From: Alphaproteobacteria bacterium
GTDB taxonomy: Bacteria > Pseudomonadota > Alphaproteobacteria > UBA828
Assembly: GCA_022826345.1 (NCBI GenBank)
Contig: JAJDVB010000170.1
Span: 1 to 42,644 of the forward strand
Direction: 5' to 3'
DNA: 42,644 nt
The first letter of the stretch is position 1. Each line of letters begins with the position of its first letter. A program made the translations under genes and the position numbers. The notes beneath the pieces are model-generated. The model saw nothing but the letters and a program-made list of their open reading frames with translations. It did not search any database and had not been told where the DNA came from. This document shows positions 1 to 8,062 of this stretch, one piece after another.

Positions 1-200
1 GTGCGCGCCAACCTCATGCACAGAAAGCGCATCGACCGCCTCATCGGACCCCATATCCCGCCCCCCAAATGCGACAGACAAACCGCCATACAATGGGCCC
101 TGACCTAAACCGGACAGCAGTGGATCAAGTCCGGGCATGACGCCTCAGTGGAGATACGGGCCGCGCCTGGCATCTGACGGGAGGCCGCCATTGATGGGAA
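1..200. other. Left edge, no confirmed gene
   Basis: No complete gene is visible here. On the minus strand an ATG at 54 has a purine-rich GGGGGGCGGG stretch just upstream and opens a frame (MGSDEAVDALSVHEVGA) that runs off the left edge, so it may be the start of a leftward gene. On the plus strand a frame open from base 1 ends with TAA at 106-108 and could equally be a gene tail. Bases from about 112 to 143 (GGACAGCAGTGGATCAAGTC and on) resemble an interspersed repeat that is common in alphaproteobacterial intergenic DNA. None of these readings is firm. Confidence 0.3.
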
Positions 201-335
201 CCGGGCCGCACAGCGGCCCGGAGCGCGCGACTGCGCGCCGCGCCGCAGGCGCGAAAGCCAAGCGAACGGAGTGAGCGCCCGGCGTCTGAGGGAAATGGTT
301 AAACCAGCACCCGGCGATTGAGGGAAATGATTAAG
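201..335 (+). repeat. Dispersed palindrome-rich repeat, copy A
   Basis: This is one of at least four copies of a family between genes in the first 12 kb. It starts with a short GC palindrome (CCGGGCCGCACAGCGGCCCGG), continues with GAGCGCGCGACTGCGCGC, then AAGCGAACGGAGTGAGCGCC, and ends with TGAGGGAAATG. The terminal block is repeated at 305-335 (CACCCGGCGATTGAGGGAAATG). It sits upstream of the crotonase at 413. The nested inverted repeats suggest a REP-like or miniature mobile element, but no transposase is linked to it here. Confidence 0.75.
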
Positions 336-412
336 CCTCGGAGCGCACGATGCGTTGCGTTCACGGCGGCGTGCTGACACCCTCGCGCCGGCGTTCAGTA
401 CAGGAGACGAGC

Positions 413-1213
413 ATGACGGGCTACGACGGCTACACCACGATGACGTTTGCGCGCGAGCGGCGCGTGCTCACCGTGACGCTCAACCGGCCTGACGTGCTCA
501 ACGCCGTGAGCGCGGCCATGCACGCCGAGATGGCGCGGCTCTTCTACGACATCGCCGCCGACCGCGAGACCGACATCGTCGTGCTGACCGGCGCGGGCCG
601 TGCCTTCTGCGCTGGCGGCGACATGGACTGGCTCCAGAGCGCGGCCGATGACCCGACGATCTTCGACGGCATCGCCGTCGAGGCAAAGCAAATCGTGTTC
701 GGCCTGCTCGACCTGGAGAAGCCGGTGATCTGCCGGCTCAACGGCGATGCGGTGGGCCTCGGGGCCACGGTCGCGCTCTTCTGCGACATCATCATCGCGG
801 CCGAGGAGGCGCGGATCGGCGATCTGCACGTCAACATCGGGCTCTCGGCGGGCGACGGCGGGGCGATCATCTGGCCCCAGCTCATCGGCTACCCGCGCGC
901 CAAGGAGTTCCTGATGACGGGCAAGTTGATCGACGGCGCCGAGGCCGCGGCCCTGGGCCTCGTGAACGAGGCAGTGCCGGCGGGCGAGCTCGATGCCCGC
1001 GTTGAGCGCATGGTGGGCAAGCTGGAGCGAGGCGCGACCCAGGCGATCCGGCTCACCAAGGTCTCGATCAACGTCGGCCTCAAGCAGCTCGCACATGGGA
1101 TGATGGACGCCTCAATCGCCTACGAGACGCTCACCAACGTCTCCGCCGATCATCGCGAAGGGCTCGAGGCCTTCCGCGAGCGGCGCAAGCCAACCTTCGA
1201 CCAGAGCCGGTGA
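413..1213 (+). CDS. Enoyl-CoA hydratase/isomerase family protein (crotonase fold)
   Basis: A 266-aa crotonase-superfamily protein, the usual length for single-domain members, which act on acyl-CoA thioesters through an oxyanion hole. The family signature is clear: LNRPDVLNAV near residue 25, AFCAGGDMDW for the first oxyanion-hole strand, and VGLGATVALFCDIIIA for the second. The ATG at 413 is chosen because AGGAGA sits about 6 bases upstream; the longer frame from 350 adds a non-conserved extension through repeat-flanking DNA. The residues aligning with the two catalytic glutamates of true hydratases (the Glu of GCEL and of PE) appear to be Ala and His, so simple hydration may not be its reaction. 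Its stop overlaps the next start (GTGA), implying translational coupling to the peptidase. Exact substrate unknown. Confidence 0.9.
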   Translation: MTGYDGYTTMTFARERRVLTVTLNRPDVLNAVSAAMHAEMARLFYDIAADRETDIVVLTGAGRAFCAGGDMDWLQSAADDPTIFDGIAVEAKQIVFGLLDLEKPVICRLNGDAVGLGATVALFCDIIIAAEEARIGDLHVNIGLSAGDGGAIIWPQLIGYPRAKEFLMTGKLIDGAEAAALGLVNEAVPAGELDARVERMVGKLERGATQAIRLTKVSINVGLKQLAHGMMDASIAYETLTNVSADHREGLEAFRERRKPTFDQSR

Positions 1214-3030
1214 CGGCGATGAAGGCGCGAAGGGCGCGAGGGCTCGACAGCGCGGCAGAGGCGCGGGACGGCGCGGCGCTGCCGGGGTGGGACCTCTCTG
1301 ACCTCTACCCTGCCCCTGACTCGGACGAGCTCCAGCACGACCTGGAGCACGCGGCTGTGGCGGCCGAGTTGCTGCACGAGGAGTTCGCGGGCCGCGTCGC
1401 CGATCTCGACGGCAAGGCGCTGGGCCGCCTGATCGCGCGCTACGAGGCGATCCAGGAGACGCTGGAGCGGCTGACGAGCTATGCCTACCTCGTCTACTGC
1501 ACGGCGATGGATGACGCCGAGACGGCGCAGTTTTTCCAGACCGTGCGGGAGGAGACCACCGCCACAAGCAGCCGGCTGCTCTTCCTCACGCTCGAGCTCA
1601 ACCGGATCGAGGACGACGCGCTCGCGGACAAGCTGAAGGCCCGCGCGCTCGCCCGCTACGCGCCCTGGGTGCGGGACGTGCGGGCGTTCCGCCCCTTCCA
1701 GCTCTCGGACGAGGTGGAGCGCCTCCTGCACGAGAAGCAGGTCGCGGGCCGCGCGGCCTGGATGCGCCTCTTCGACGAGACCATGGCCCAGCTTCGCTTC
1801 CCCGTGAGGGGTGAGGCGCTCACCAGCGCCGACGCGCTCAACCTGCTCTCGGACAAGGACCGCGATGTGCGCAAGGAGGCGGCGCAGGCCTTGGGCACCG
1901 TGCTCGGCGAGAACGTGCGCACCTTCGCGCTCATCACCAACACGCTGGCCAAAGACAAGGAGATCGAGGACCAGTGGCGCGGCTTCGAGCGGCCGATCTC
2001 CGCCCGCAATCTCGGCAACAGGGTGGAGGACGAGGTGGTGGACGCGCTGATCGCAGCCGTCGAGGCCTCGGCGCCGCGTCTCGCCCACCGCTACTATGCG
2101 CTCAAGGCCCGCTGGATGGGCGGGGACCGCCTCGACTATTGGGACCGCACAGCACCGCTGCCGGAGGACGACGACCGGCTCATCGGCTGGGACGAGGCTG
2201 TGGAGACCGTGCTCACGGCCTATCACGCCTTCTCGCCCGAGCTTGCGGCCATCGGCGAGGGCTTCTTCGACAACGACTGGATCGACGCGCCGGTCCGCAA
2301 CGGCAAGTCCCCCGGCGCCTTCGCACACCCGACCGTTCCGGGCGCGCATCCCTACCTGCTGCTCAACTATCAGGGCAAGACGCGGGACGTGATGATCCTG
2401 GCCCACGAGCTCGGCCACGGGGTGCATCAGGTGCTGGCGGGCGGCCAGGGCCTCTTGCTGGCGGAGACCCCGCTGACCCTGGCGGAGACCGCCTCGGTCT
2501 TCGGCGAGCAGCTCACCTTCCGCGCCCTGCTCGACGCCGAGAGCGACCCCGTGCGCCGCCGGGTCATGCTCGCCGGCAAGGTCGAGGACATGCTGAACAC
2601 TGTGGTGCGCCAGGTCGCCTTCTGCGCCTTCGAGCGCCGCGTGCACGAAGAGCGCCGCAGCGGCGAATTAACTCCCGATCGGCTCTCCGAGCATTGGCTC
2701 GCAGTCCAGAGCGAGAGCCTGGGCCCGGCGCTCCGCTTCAACGACGAGTACCGCCACTACTGGACCTACATCCCGCACTTCATCCACGCGCCGTTCTACG
2801 TCTACGCCTATGCCTTCGGCGAGTGCCTGGTGAACGCGCTCTACGCGGTCTATCGCGCCGAGCCCGCGGGCTTCCAGCGGAAGTATCTGGACATGCTGCG
2901 GGCCGGCGGCAGCCTCCGGCACCGGGAGCTGCTGGCCCCCTTCGGTCTCGATGCGTCCGACCCCGCGTTCTGGTCTCGCGGCCTCGACGTGATCGCAGGC
3001 TTCGTCGACGAACTGGAGGCTGCGTTCTAA
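1210..3030 (+). CDS. pepF: M3 family oligoendopeptidase (PepF type)
   Basis: A 606-aa cytoplasmic zinc metallopeptidase of family M3 that cleaves short peptides. The zinc-binding HExxH motif is HELGH at residues 399-403, with the conserved downstream glutamate region ETPLTLAETASVFGEQ giving the third ligand. The length and the all-helical N-terminal half match the PepF/M3 subfamily. The GTG start at 1210 overlaps the preceding stop by four bases; an ATG at 1219 is an alternative. Coupling to an acyl-CoA enzyme is not an obvious functional link. No signal peptide is visible. Confidence 0.93.
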   Translation: MTAMKARRARGLDSAAEARDGAALPGWDLSDLYPAPDSDELQHDLEHAAVAAELLHEEFAGRVADLDGKALGRLIARYEAIQETLERLTSYAYLVYCTAMDDAETAQFFQTVREETTATSSRLLFLTLELNRIEDDALADKLKARALARYAPWVRDVRAFRPFQLSDEVERLLHEKQVAGRAAWMRLFDETMAQLRFPVRGEALTSADALNLLSDKDRDVRKEAAQALGTVLGENVRTFALITNTLAKDKEIEDQWRGFERPISARNLGNRVEDEVVDALIAAVEASAPRLAHRYYALKARWMGGDRLDYWDRTAPLPEDDDRLIGWDEAVETVLTAYHAFSPELAAIGEGFFDNDWIDAPVRNGKSPGAFAHPTVPGAHPYLLLNYQGKTRDVMILAHELGHGVHQVLAGGQGLLLAETPLTLAETASVFGEQLTFRALLDAESDPVRRRVMLAGKVEDMLNTVVRQVAFCAFERRVHEERRSGELTPDRLSEHWLAVQSESLGPALRFNDEYRHYWTYIPHFIHAPFYVYAYAFGECLVNALYAVYRAEPAGFQRKYLDMLRAGGSLRHRELLAPFGLDASDPAFWSRGLDVIAGFVDELEAAF

Positions 3031-3093
3031 AATTCTTCGCCGCCGGAGTGCAAGTCGCTGACGGACGGGCAGGCCGCGTCGTGGATTCCCAAC

Positions 3094-3372
3094 TTACGGA
3101 TCGTCGAGGATCTTGTCGTGCTCCCCAACGTTACGGAGGATGCAGGTTCCATCCGCAACTTCGAACGACAGGCGAATTCCCTTGCTGACGCGTATGGCCC
3201 ACGTGTTCTTGCGCGATCTGACTTTTTCGAGTCTCCGGCCGGGAGGAAGTTCGTCGCGACTCAGGAGATCGGAAAGCGCACGATCAACGGCAGTCTTATT
3301 CTGGTTGCTGAGTCGACTGTAAGCTTTACTGAAGCGCGGTAAGCGCTTGAATTGCTTGATACCAAGGACCAC
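3094..3372 (-). CDS. RelE/ParE-family toxin
   Basis: A 92-aa protein with the pattern of RelE/ParE-fold toxins: an N-terminal helical part (FSKAYSRLSNQNKTAVDRAL), a PGRRLEKV turn, then beta strands reading TWAIRVSKGIRLSFEV, CILRNVGEH and DKIL. Proteins of this type are usually ribosome-dependent mRNA nucleases or gyrase inhibitors; which one cannot be told here. The start is GTG (a plausible rare start for a toxin). It lies three bases downstream of the 175-aa gene at 3376-3903 on the same strand, in the antitoxin-first order. Base composition is less GC-rich than the flanking catabolic genes, suggesting transfer. Confidence 0.75.
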   Translation of the reverse strand: MVLGIKQFKRLPRFSKAYSRLSNQNKTAVDRALSDLLSRDELPPGRRLEKVRSRKNTWAIRVSKGIRLSFEVADGTCILRNVGEHDKILDDP

Positions 3373-3375
3373 TGC

Positions 3376-3903
3376 TCAGCGGCTTTTCAGATCGGCGACA
3401 AGGCCCTCTACGTTATCGAACGCTTCGCCCTCGGGCTCCTCAAAGTCCGCGTCATGTTCGATGACAGCCCATCGCAGGTCCACCATCGAGTCGTGCAGCT
3501 TTTGAAGCGCGTCGATTGCCTCTTTGTATCCTTCGGACACGTCCTCGGCGTGCTCCGCCGACATCGAAGACCCTTCCGGCGCTCCTTCGTACCCTTGAAG
3601 GACGCGAATGGTTTTCTTCACGGCGGCCTCTGCTGTAGCTGAGACCGTTGCCAGCTTATCTGCTGGGTCGATCGGCTTTTCGCCACCGCCCGACTCAGAC
3701 AAATGGGCAAGAAATTGCTTGATTGCTCGTTCGGCAGTCTGTGCATCGTTGCGAACATCGGTTGCCGCATCGATGGCAGCATCGACTTCGCGCAAATTGT
3801 AAAGCGAGAACCGCGAGTCCGCCTGCACCTTGTCGTAGATGACCTCTAGGTCCTCAACGGATTGTTGCACCGCTGGCATGCGTGTCTCCACTTGCACCGA
3901 CAT
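3376..3903 (-). CDS. Hypothetical helical protein, putative antitoxin partner of the RelE-like toxin
   Basis: I do not recognise this 175-aa protein. It is hydrophilic and predicted largely helical, with many Ala, Glu, Asp and Lys residues, no membrane segment and no visible DNA-binding helix-turn-helix. The C-terminus is acidic (HDADFEEPEGEAFDNVEGL), the kind of tail that can cover a basic toxin surface. The ATG at 3903 is preferred over 3951 because AGGAA lies about 6 bases upstream; a strong GGAGGAAGGAGG is further upstream inside the longer frame, so the earlier start is not excluded. It is the first gene of a two-gene unit with the toxin 3 bases downstream. Antitoxin function is inferred only from position and size; it is much larger than typical RelB-like antitoxins. 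Confidence 0.6.
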   Translation of the reverse strand: MSVQVETRMPAVQQSVEDLEVIYDKVQADSRFSLYNLREVDAAIDAATDVRNDAQTAERAIKQFLAHLSESGGGEKPIDPADKLATVSATAEAAVKKTIRVLQGYEGAPEGSSMSAEHAEDVSEGYKEAIDALQKLHDSMVDLRWAVIEHDADFEEPEGEAFDNVEGLVADLKSR

Positions 3904-3994
3904 GGAGTTCCTGTCGTTCGTCTGCCTCCTTCCTCCGTCGATCGGGTTCATTATGCCACGGCGGGCAGGTAAGCGGGCAGCATCCGCCCCCCGC

Positions 3995-4756
3995 CTATAG
4001 AAACACCGTGCCGCCGTCCACCATCAGGGTCTGGCCGGTGACCAGCTTGCTCGCGTCGGACGCAAGATAGAGCACGGTGCCGACCAGATCGTCGGTCTCG
4101 AGGTTCTTCTGCAGGCTCTGGCCGGTGGCAACGGCCTGAAGCAGCTTGTCCTTCTTCTCGCCGAAGAACTCATCCGTCCCTTCGGTCAGCACCGCGCTCG
4201 GCGCGATGGCGTTGACCCTGATCCAGTCGCGCCCAAGCTCGCGGGCGAGCGCGCGGGTCATGCCGATCACCGCCGCCTTCGACGTCGCGTAGTGGAGCCC
4301 GAAGGGCATACCGTAGACCGCGGCGAGCGAGGCGATGTTGACAATGGAGCCGCCGCCCGCCTCGCGCATGGCCGGCACGCACGCCTTGGTGCATTGCCAG
4401 ACGCCGCGCACGTTGACGGCCATGGTCTTGTCCCATTCGTCCTGCGGGATCTTGTCGAAGCGCCCGCCCTGGATGTCGCCGTAGAGCGCGGCGTTGTTGA
4501 TGAGCACGTCGATGCGCCCGAACTCGGCGACCGCGTGCTTGGCCATGGTCTCGCAGCTCGCCATGTCGGCGGCATCCAGCGCGATGCCGGTGACCCGCCC
4601 GTTGGTCTTGCCGATAGCCTCCACCGTCTCGGCCGTGTCGCGGATATCGGCGGCAACCACCGCCGCGCCCTCGCGCGCCAGCGCCTCGCAATAGGCGCGG
4701 CCCAGGCCCCGCCCGCCGCCGGTGACGACGGCGACCTTCCCTTCAAGCTGTGCCAT
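3995..4756 (-). CDS. Short-chain dehydrogenase/reductase (SDR), FabG-like
   Basis: A 253-aa classical SDR that would oxidise or reduce a hydroxyl or keto group with NAD(P). The nucleotide-binding motif TGGGRGLG begins near residue 11, the structural NNAA motif follows near residue 85, and the catalytic Tyr-x-x-x-Lys is YATSK, preceded by the serine strand IVNIAS. The acidic residue after strand 2 (AADIRD) suggests NAD preference. The ATG at 4756 has GGGAGA just upstream; the longer frame adds a non-homologous leader. It stands alone between the toxin-antitoxin unit and a repeat. Substrate unknown; neighbouring acyl-CoA genes make a hydroxyacyl or alcohol substrate plausible. Confidence 0.92.
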   Translation of the reverse strand: MAQLEGKVAVVTGGGRGLGRAYCEALAREGAAVVAADIRDTAETVEAIGKTNGRVTGIALDAADMASCETMAKHAVAEFGRIDVLINNAALYGDIQGGRFDKIPQDEWDKTMAVNVRGVWQCTKACVPAMREAGGGSIVNIASLAAVYGMPFGLHYATSKAAVIGMTRALARELGRDWIRVNAIAPSAVLTEGTDEFFGEKKDKLLQAVATGQSLQKNLETDDLVGTVLYLASDASKLVTGQTLMVDGGTVFL

Positions 4757-4865
4757 GGGGTCTCCCGCTTCTCTCGGATGTTCGTGCGCCGGCCCGGCCG
4801 CGACGGCGCCGGCGGGCCACGACATAGGCCACAACGGGTGCCGCCGCAAGCGGGCGAGCCTTGTT

Positions 4866-5030
4866 CATTTCCCTCAACGGCGGGCGCTCACTCCGTTCGC
4901 TTGCCTACGCGCCATTCGGCGCGGCGCGCGGTCGCGCGCTCCGGACCTACGGTCCGGCCTTCTTCTTGGCAGACGCATCGTCCGCTGCCGCGCGCGGCGC
5001 GGTCGCGCCGTCCGGGCCTGTGGCCCGGGA
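4866..5030 (-). repeat. Dispersed palindrome-rich repeat, copy B (inverted)
   Basis: Read on the minus strand, 4866-4958 matches copies A and D: a short GC palindrome (GGCCGGACCGTAGGTCCGG), GAGCGCGCGACCGCGCGCCG, AAGCGAACGGAGTGAGCGCC and GTTGAGGGAAATG. A second degenerate palindromic block (CCCGGGCCACAGGCCCGG on the minus strand) follows at about 4981-5030. It fills the gap between the divergent SDR and crotonase genes. Confidence 0.7.
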
Positions 5031-5111
5031 GGGCAGAGAGGGACGTGGCGACGCCGTTCCTTGCACGTGGTGCTAGAATGCCGCCCGCAAGCCCGAGAGC
5101 TGGAGGGACCG

Positions 5112-5924
5112 ATGGCGACCGAGATCGTGGAGCTGCCCGAGGGGATCGCGCGCACGCTGCGCCGCAAGGACGACGACGGCGTGACGACGCTCACGCTGAA
5201 CCGGCCCAAGTCGGGCAACAGCCTCTCCCACCGGCTGGTGCACGAGCTGCAAGACACCCTCGACGAGATCAGGGACGACCGCTCCGTGCGGGTGGTGATC
5301 CTGGCGGCGGCGGGGCGGCTCTTCTGCACGGGCCACGACCTCAACGAATCGGTCGAGGCCATGGAGGCGCCGGAGACCAAGCGCGAAGCCACCGCCACGT
5401 GCTCGCGCATGATGCAGAGCCTGATCGGCCTGCCCCAGCCGGTGATCGCCAAGGTTCACAGCATCGCCACGGCGGCGGGATGCGAGCTGGTCGCGAGCTG
5501 CGACCTGGTCTACGCCTCGTCGGAGGCCAAGTTCGCCACCCCCGGCGTGAACATCGGCTTCTGGTGCCACTCGCCGCAGGTGGCGGTGAGCCGCGCCATC
5601 GCGCCCAAGCACGCGATGCAAATGCTGCTCACGGGCAAGATGGTGGACGCCGAGACCGCCTTCCGCATGGGGCTGGTCAGCGAGGTCGTGGAGCCCGACA
5701 AGCTGAACGAGCGGGTGGAAGAGGTGGCACGGCACATTGCGTCGAAGTCGGCCTACGCCATCGCCCAGGGCAAGCGGTCCTTCTACCGCCAGCTGGAGAT
5801 GGACCGCAGCGACGCCTACGACTACGCCGGCGAGGTGATTTACCGCACCATTCAGGCCGACGACGCGCGCGAGGGCATCACGGCCTTCCTGGAGAAGCGG
5901 GACCCGGTCTGGAAGGACAGCTGA
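5112..5924 (+). CDS. Enoyl-CoA hydratase family protein, ECHDC3-like
   Basis: A 270-aa crotonase-fold protein. Signatures are LNRPKSGNSLS (residues about 35-45), the oxyanion-hole strand LFCTGHDLNE and ATAAGCELVASCDLVYA. The FCTGHDL and FATPGVNIGFWC segments match the ECHDC3-type subgroup better than classical hydratases. Only the first catalytic glutamate (in GCEL) is kept; the second (normally PE) reads PG. The ATG at 5112 is preceded by GGAGGG at a normal distance. It is monocistronic and ends just before the AT-richer cassette at 6055. Confidence 0.9.
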   Translation: MATEIVELPEGIARTLRRKDDDGVTTLTLNRPKSGNSLSHRLVHELQDTLDEIRDDRSVRVVILAAAGRLFCTGHDLNESVEAMEAPETKREATATCSRMMQSLIGLPQPVIAKVHSIATAAGCELVASCDLVYASSEAKFATPGVNIGFWCHSPQVAVSRAIAPKHAMQMLLTGKMVDAETAFRMGLVSEVVEPDKLNERVEEVARHIASKSAYAIAQGKRSFYRQLEMDRSDAYDYAGEVIYRTIQADDAREGITAFLEKRDPVWKDS

Positions 5925-6054
5925 CGCCGCGCTCCCTTACTCGGGGTGAGGCCGCCAGAGGCGCACTCGGGGCAGGCTGCGACCGCTGCCCGGTCCCTCC
6001 CGGTGCCAGTATGTCCCGCGCGCCGCCCCTTCAACCAGATCGCAATTGACTTAT

Positions 6055-6597
6055 ATGTCAATACGACAGAGTATTGAAGATGCAATCGCGGGGGGACGGC
6101 TTCTTGTGTTCGAACCAGAGTTTGACAGCGACGAGTTGGTACGATCCCTTCTTCTCCATCCACAACTTGCAGAAGACATTCGAGAACGAGTTGAAGAATG
6201 GGGGCGGCGCGTGGGCCGACTTCAGGGGGACTTGGAATCGTTCGTCAAAGGCGAGCATATATCGCTGAGTATGACGCCGTTTGAGCATAAAGCTGCCTAC
6301 ATGGGGCGTATGGACCCGATTGCAGATGGCATTTGGGAAATCAGAAGTCGCGATCCCAAACCTGGCTTACGAGTCTTTGGAAAGTTTCCCTGTGCAGATA
6401 TGTTCGTGGCCCTCAACTGGAAGCCGAGGTCAGTTAGATTAGGGCGCAAGAATCCGCTGGGAGACCGGCGCTCCTTGGAATACCAACTCGCGCTCATCGA
6501 GACGAATGAGCGCTGGAATGTCGCGCTTCCAGACTTAGCTCCTCTAACGGGAGGAAACTATCGTGACTACGTTTCGGAAAACTCCAGTGAAGTCTGA
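6055..6597 (+). CDS. Hypothetical protein with RelE/HigB (Gp49-like) features, first gene of a three-gene cassette
   Basis: A 180-aa protein. The central segment (GIWEIRSRDPKPGLRVFGKF, then MFVALNWKPRS, about residues 85-130) resembles the strand core of RelE/HigB or phage Gp49-like toxins, where an arginine-rich beta sheet contacts RNA. The N-terminal half is helical and does not match that family, and the C-terminus (NYRDYVSENSSEV) overlaps the next gene by 35 bases. The ATG at 6055 is used; an in-frame TTG at 6046 is possible, but neither has a convincing ribosome binding site. The operon order (RelE-like, then XRE) is that of HigBA systems. Codon use is markedly AT-richer than both flanks, which points to horizontal transfer. 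Toxin function is inferred, not shown. Confidence 0.6.
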   Translation: MSIRQSIEDAIAGGRLLVFEPEFDSDELVRSLLLHPQLAEDIRERVEEWGRRVGRLQGDLESFVKGEHISLSMTPFEHKAAYMGRMDPIADGIWEIRSRDPKPGLRVFGKFPCADMFVALNWKPRSVRLGRKNPLGDRRSLEYQLALIETNERWNVALPDLAPLTGGNYRDYVSENSSEV

Positions 6598-7066
6598 AAT
6601 TGCTGGTGACGATCCGCTCTCCGATTATGCACTGGGCTATCTCAATGAGCGGGTACGAAACAGCTTTTACGACTACGTTCTGCGGCGATTCAACGAGGCA
6701 GTCGAGCGAGATGGATTGACTAAGGCAAGGCTCGCGAAACGCCTTGGGATTGCGCCCGCACGTGTCACTAGACTACTCGGTGCGCCCGGCAATTGGACTC
6801 TAGATACGGTCAGCGAACTCCTGGTTGGAATCTGTCGCGAAGAACTACAGCCTCATTCAGCATCGTACCTTGAACGTGCTCCGAGAAATCTTCAAGCTAG
6901 CAATTTGATTTCGTCGATGCCCACCACTCAGCAAGTGGGAGGGGGGAGTCTTGAGTTTGGTGCGATCATATCGCAGATTCATTCTCAAGGTGCGTTAACA
7001 GAAATTGGGACGAGTGTCGGTCAGGGTCAAGCGGCAATGCTTTCAGACATAGCAAGGTCGCTATGA
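6563..7066 (+). CDS. XRE-type helix-turn-helix protein, putative antitoxin/regulator
   Basis: A 167-aa protein with an XRE (lambda-Cro-like) helix-turn-helix at about residues 48-85: LTKARLAKRLGIAPARVTRL followed by WTLDTVSELL. It would bind DNA and probably autoregulate the cassette. The GTG start at 6563 is supported by GGGAGGAAAC about 5 bases upstream, inside the end of the previous gene, so translation is coupled. The C-terminal 80 residues (after the helix-turn-helix) are polar and unlike known families; they may bind gene 1 or gene 3. Its stop overlaps the next ATG (ATGA). Confidence 0.8.
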   Translation: MTTFRKTPVKSEIAGDDPLSDYALGYLNERVRNSFYDYVLRRFNEAVERDGLTKARLAKRLGIAPARVTRLLGAPGNWTLDTVSELLVGICREELQPHSASYLERAPRNLQASNLISSMPTTQQVGGGSLEFGAIISQIHSQGALTEIGTSVGQGQAAMLSDIARSL

Positions 7067-7719
7067 ACATTGTTGCATTCTCGTCTGGTAGCTTCATAGC
7101 GCTTTTTCCCCTAGAGGCGTTCACTCCGCTGGGGGGGCTAAATGAGCGTCACACTGTAGATGCGATAAGAGAGCGGTATAAGTTCATTAATTTTCCTAAT
7201 ATGTCTGCACCCCGTGCAGAACTGGAACAAACCGGCATTGTGTTTGAGTGGGGAGTTTATGAAACTGAGGCTGGACAAATTTCGATAAATAAGCTGTCTA
7301 TACATAACGATGGGGTTGTGGTCCGATCAAACAAAACGCAACACTCAGAAGCATTCTTCAACGACGTCACGAGTTGGCTGATAGAGGAGCACGGATGTAG
7401 GCAGGCTCGAATAAAGCCGCTTTATGTGAGCGAGATAGTTGTCGATTTTGATGTCCCTGTAGCCAACATGATCGACAAGTATGGGGAAATCGCTAATTTA
7501 CTTGTGTCATATGTGGACAAGAGCAGGGGGGTGAGCGCGGCGGCCGTCAATGTACTTTCATTTGAATTCTTGACTAATGACCCCATGACCGCAGCAAAAT
7601 TTGTTATTGAGCGGCGTGTAGGCACAAGTGTAGAGGACGAGCGGTATTTTTGTTCGGCACCACTCACGACGAAGCATCACTTAGAGGTGCTGCAAAAAAT
7701 TGAGCGCTTGTTTTCGTAA
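7063..7719 (+). CDS. Hypothetical protein, third gene of the three-gene cassette
   Basis: I do not recognise this 218-aa protein. It starts at an ATGA overlap with the XRE gene, so it is made with it. No signal peptide or membrane helix is evident despite the hydrophobic start (MNIVAFSSGSFIALFPLEAF). It looks alpha/beta, with repeated strand patterns (GIVFEWGVYE, QISINKLSIH, GVVVRSNK, EIVVDFDVPV) and a cysteine near residue 190. A paired pattern around IERRVGT and LEVLQKIERL may be a final helix. AT-rich codon use matches the two genes before it and not the flanks. A role as accessory toxin, chaperone or sensor in the cassette is possible, but nothing in the sequence decides it. Confidence 0.7.
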   Translation: MNIVAFSSGSFIALFPLEAFTPLGGLNERHTVDAIRERYKFINFPNMSAPRAELEQTGIVFEWGVYETEAGQISINKLSIHNDGVVVRSNKTQHSEAFFNDVTSWLIEEHGCRQARIKPLYVSEIVVDFDVPVANMIDKYGEIANLLVSYVDKSRGVSAAAVNVLSFEFLTNDPMTAAKFVIERRVGTSVEDERYFCSAPLTTKHHLEVLQKIERLFS

Positions 7720-8062
7720 AGTGCTATCTGCCCGCTTTTGACAGCCTTCCGTGTAGTCTAGGCTCGATCTTCGCGAGCTGGCATCTTGGCCCGTGGCTTG
7801 CCACCTTTGATGCCCTATACCTTCGCGCGAAGCTCCTTCTCGTCGTCCTTACACTCCGTACTCGCTATTCGCACACGGCGACATGCAAGACCTCGACGGC
7901 ATTTGCCGATCACGTCAGTGAGGCACCTCTACTACCGCGACCCCGTGGTCGGATGATCCCCGTTTCCTTCACGCCAAGAATGCGGGATGAGGGGGCCGTC
8001 TCTGGCCGGGCAGGGTTCACTTTAGACCACTACCAAGCGTTTGAGTGGGGAACGGAAGCGCC
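7720..8062. other. Gene-free stretch at the right edge of the three-gene cassette
   Basis: No reading frame with coding character is present. Composition shifts from AT-richer at 7720 back to GC-rich by about 8000, so the right border of the transferred segment probably lies here. Short minus-strand stretches (for example one reading KGGKPRAKM near 7790) look like debris of a decayed gene, but no family can be named. Confidence 0.4.

Noticed and set aside
1150..2646. Minus-strand frame of about 500 codons opposite the oligoendopeptidase
   Set aside because: High-GC antisense shadow; the plus strand carries HELGH and full-length homology.
6046..6054. TTGACT just before the three-gene cassette as a -35 box
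   Set aside because: No matching -10 element at a suitable distance before the first ATG, so a promoter here cannot be supported.
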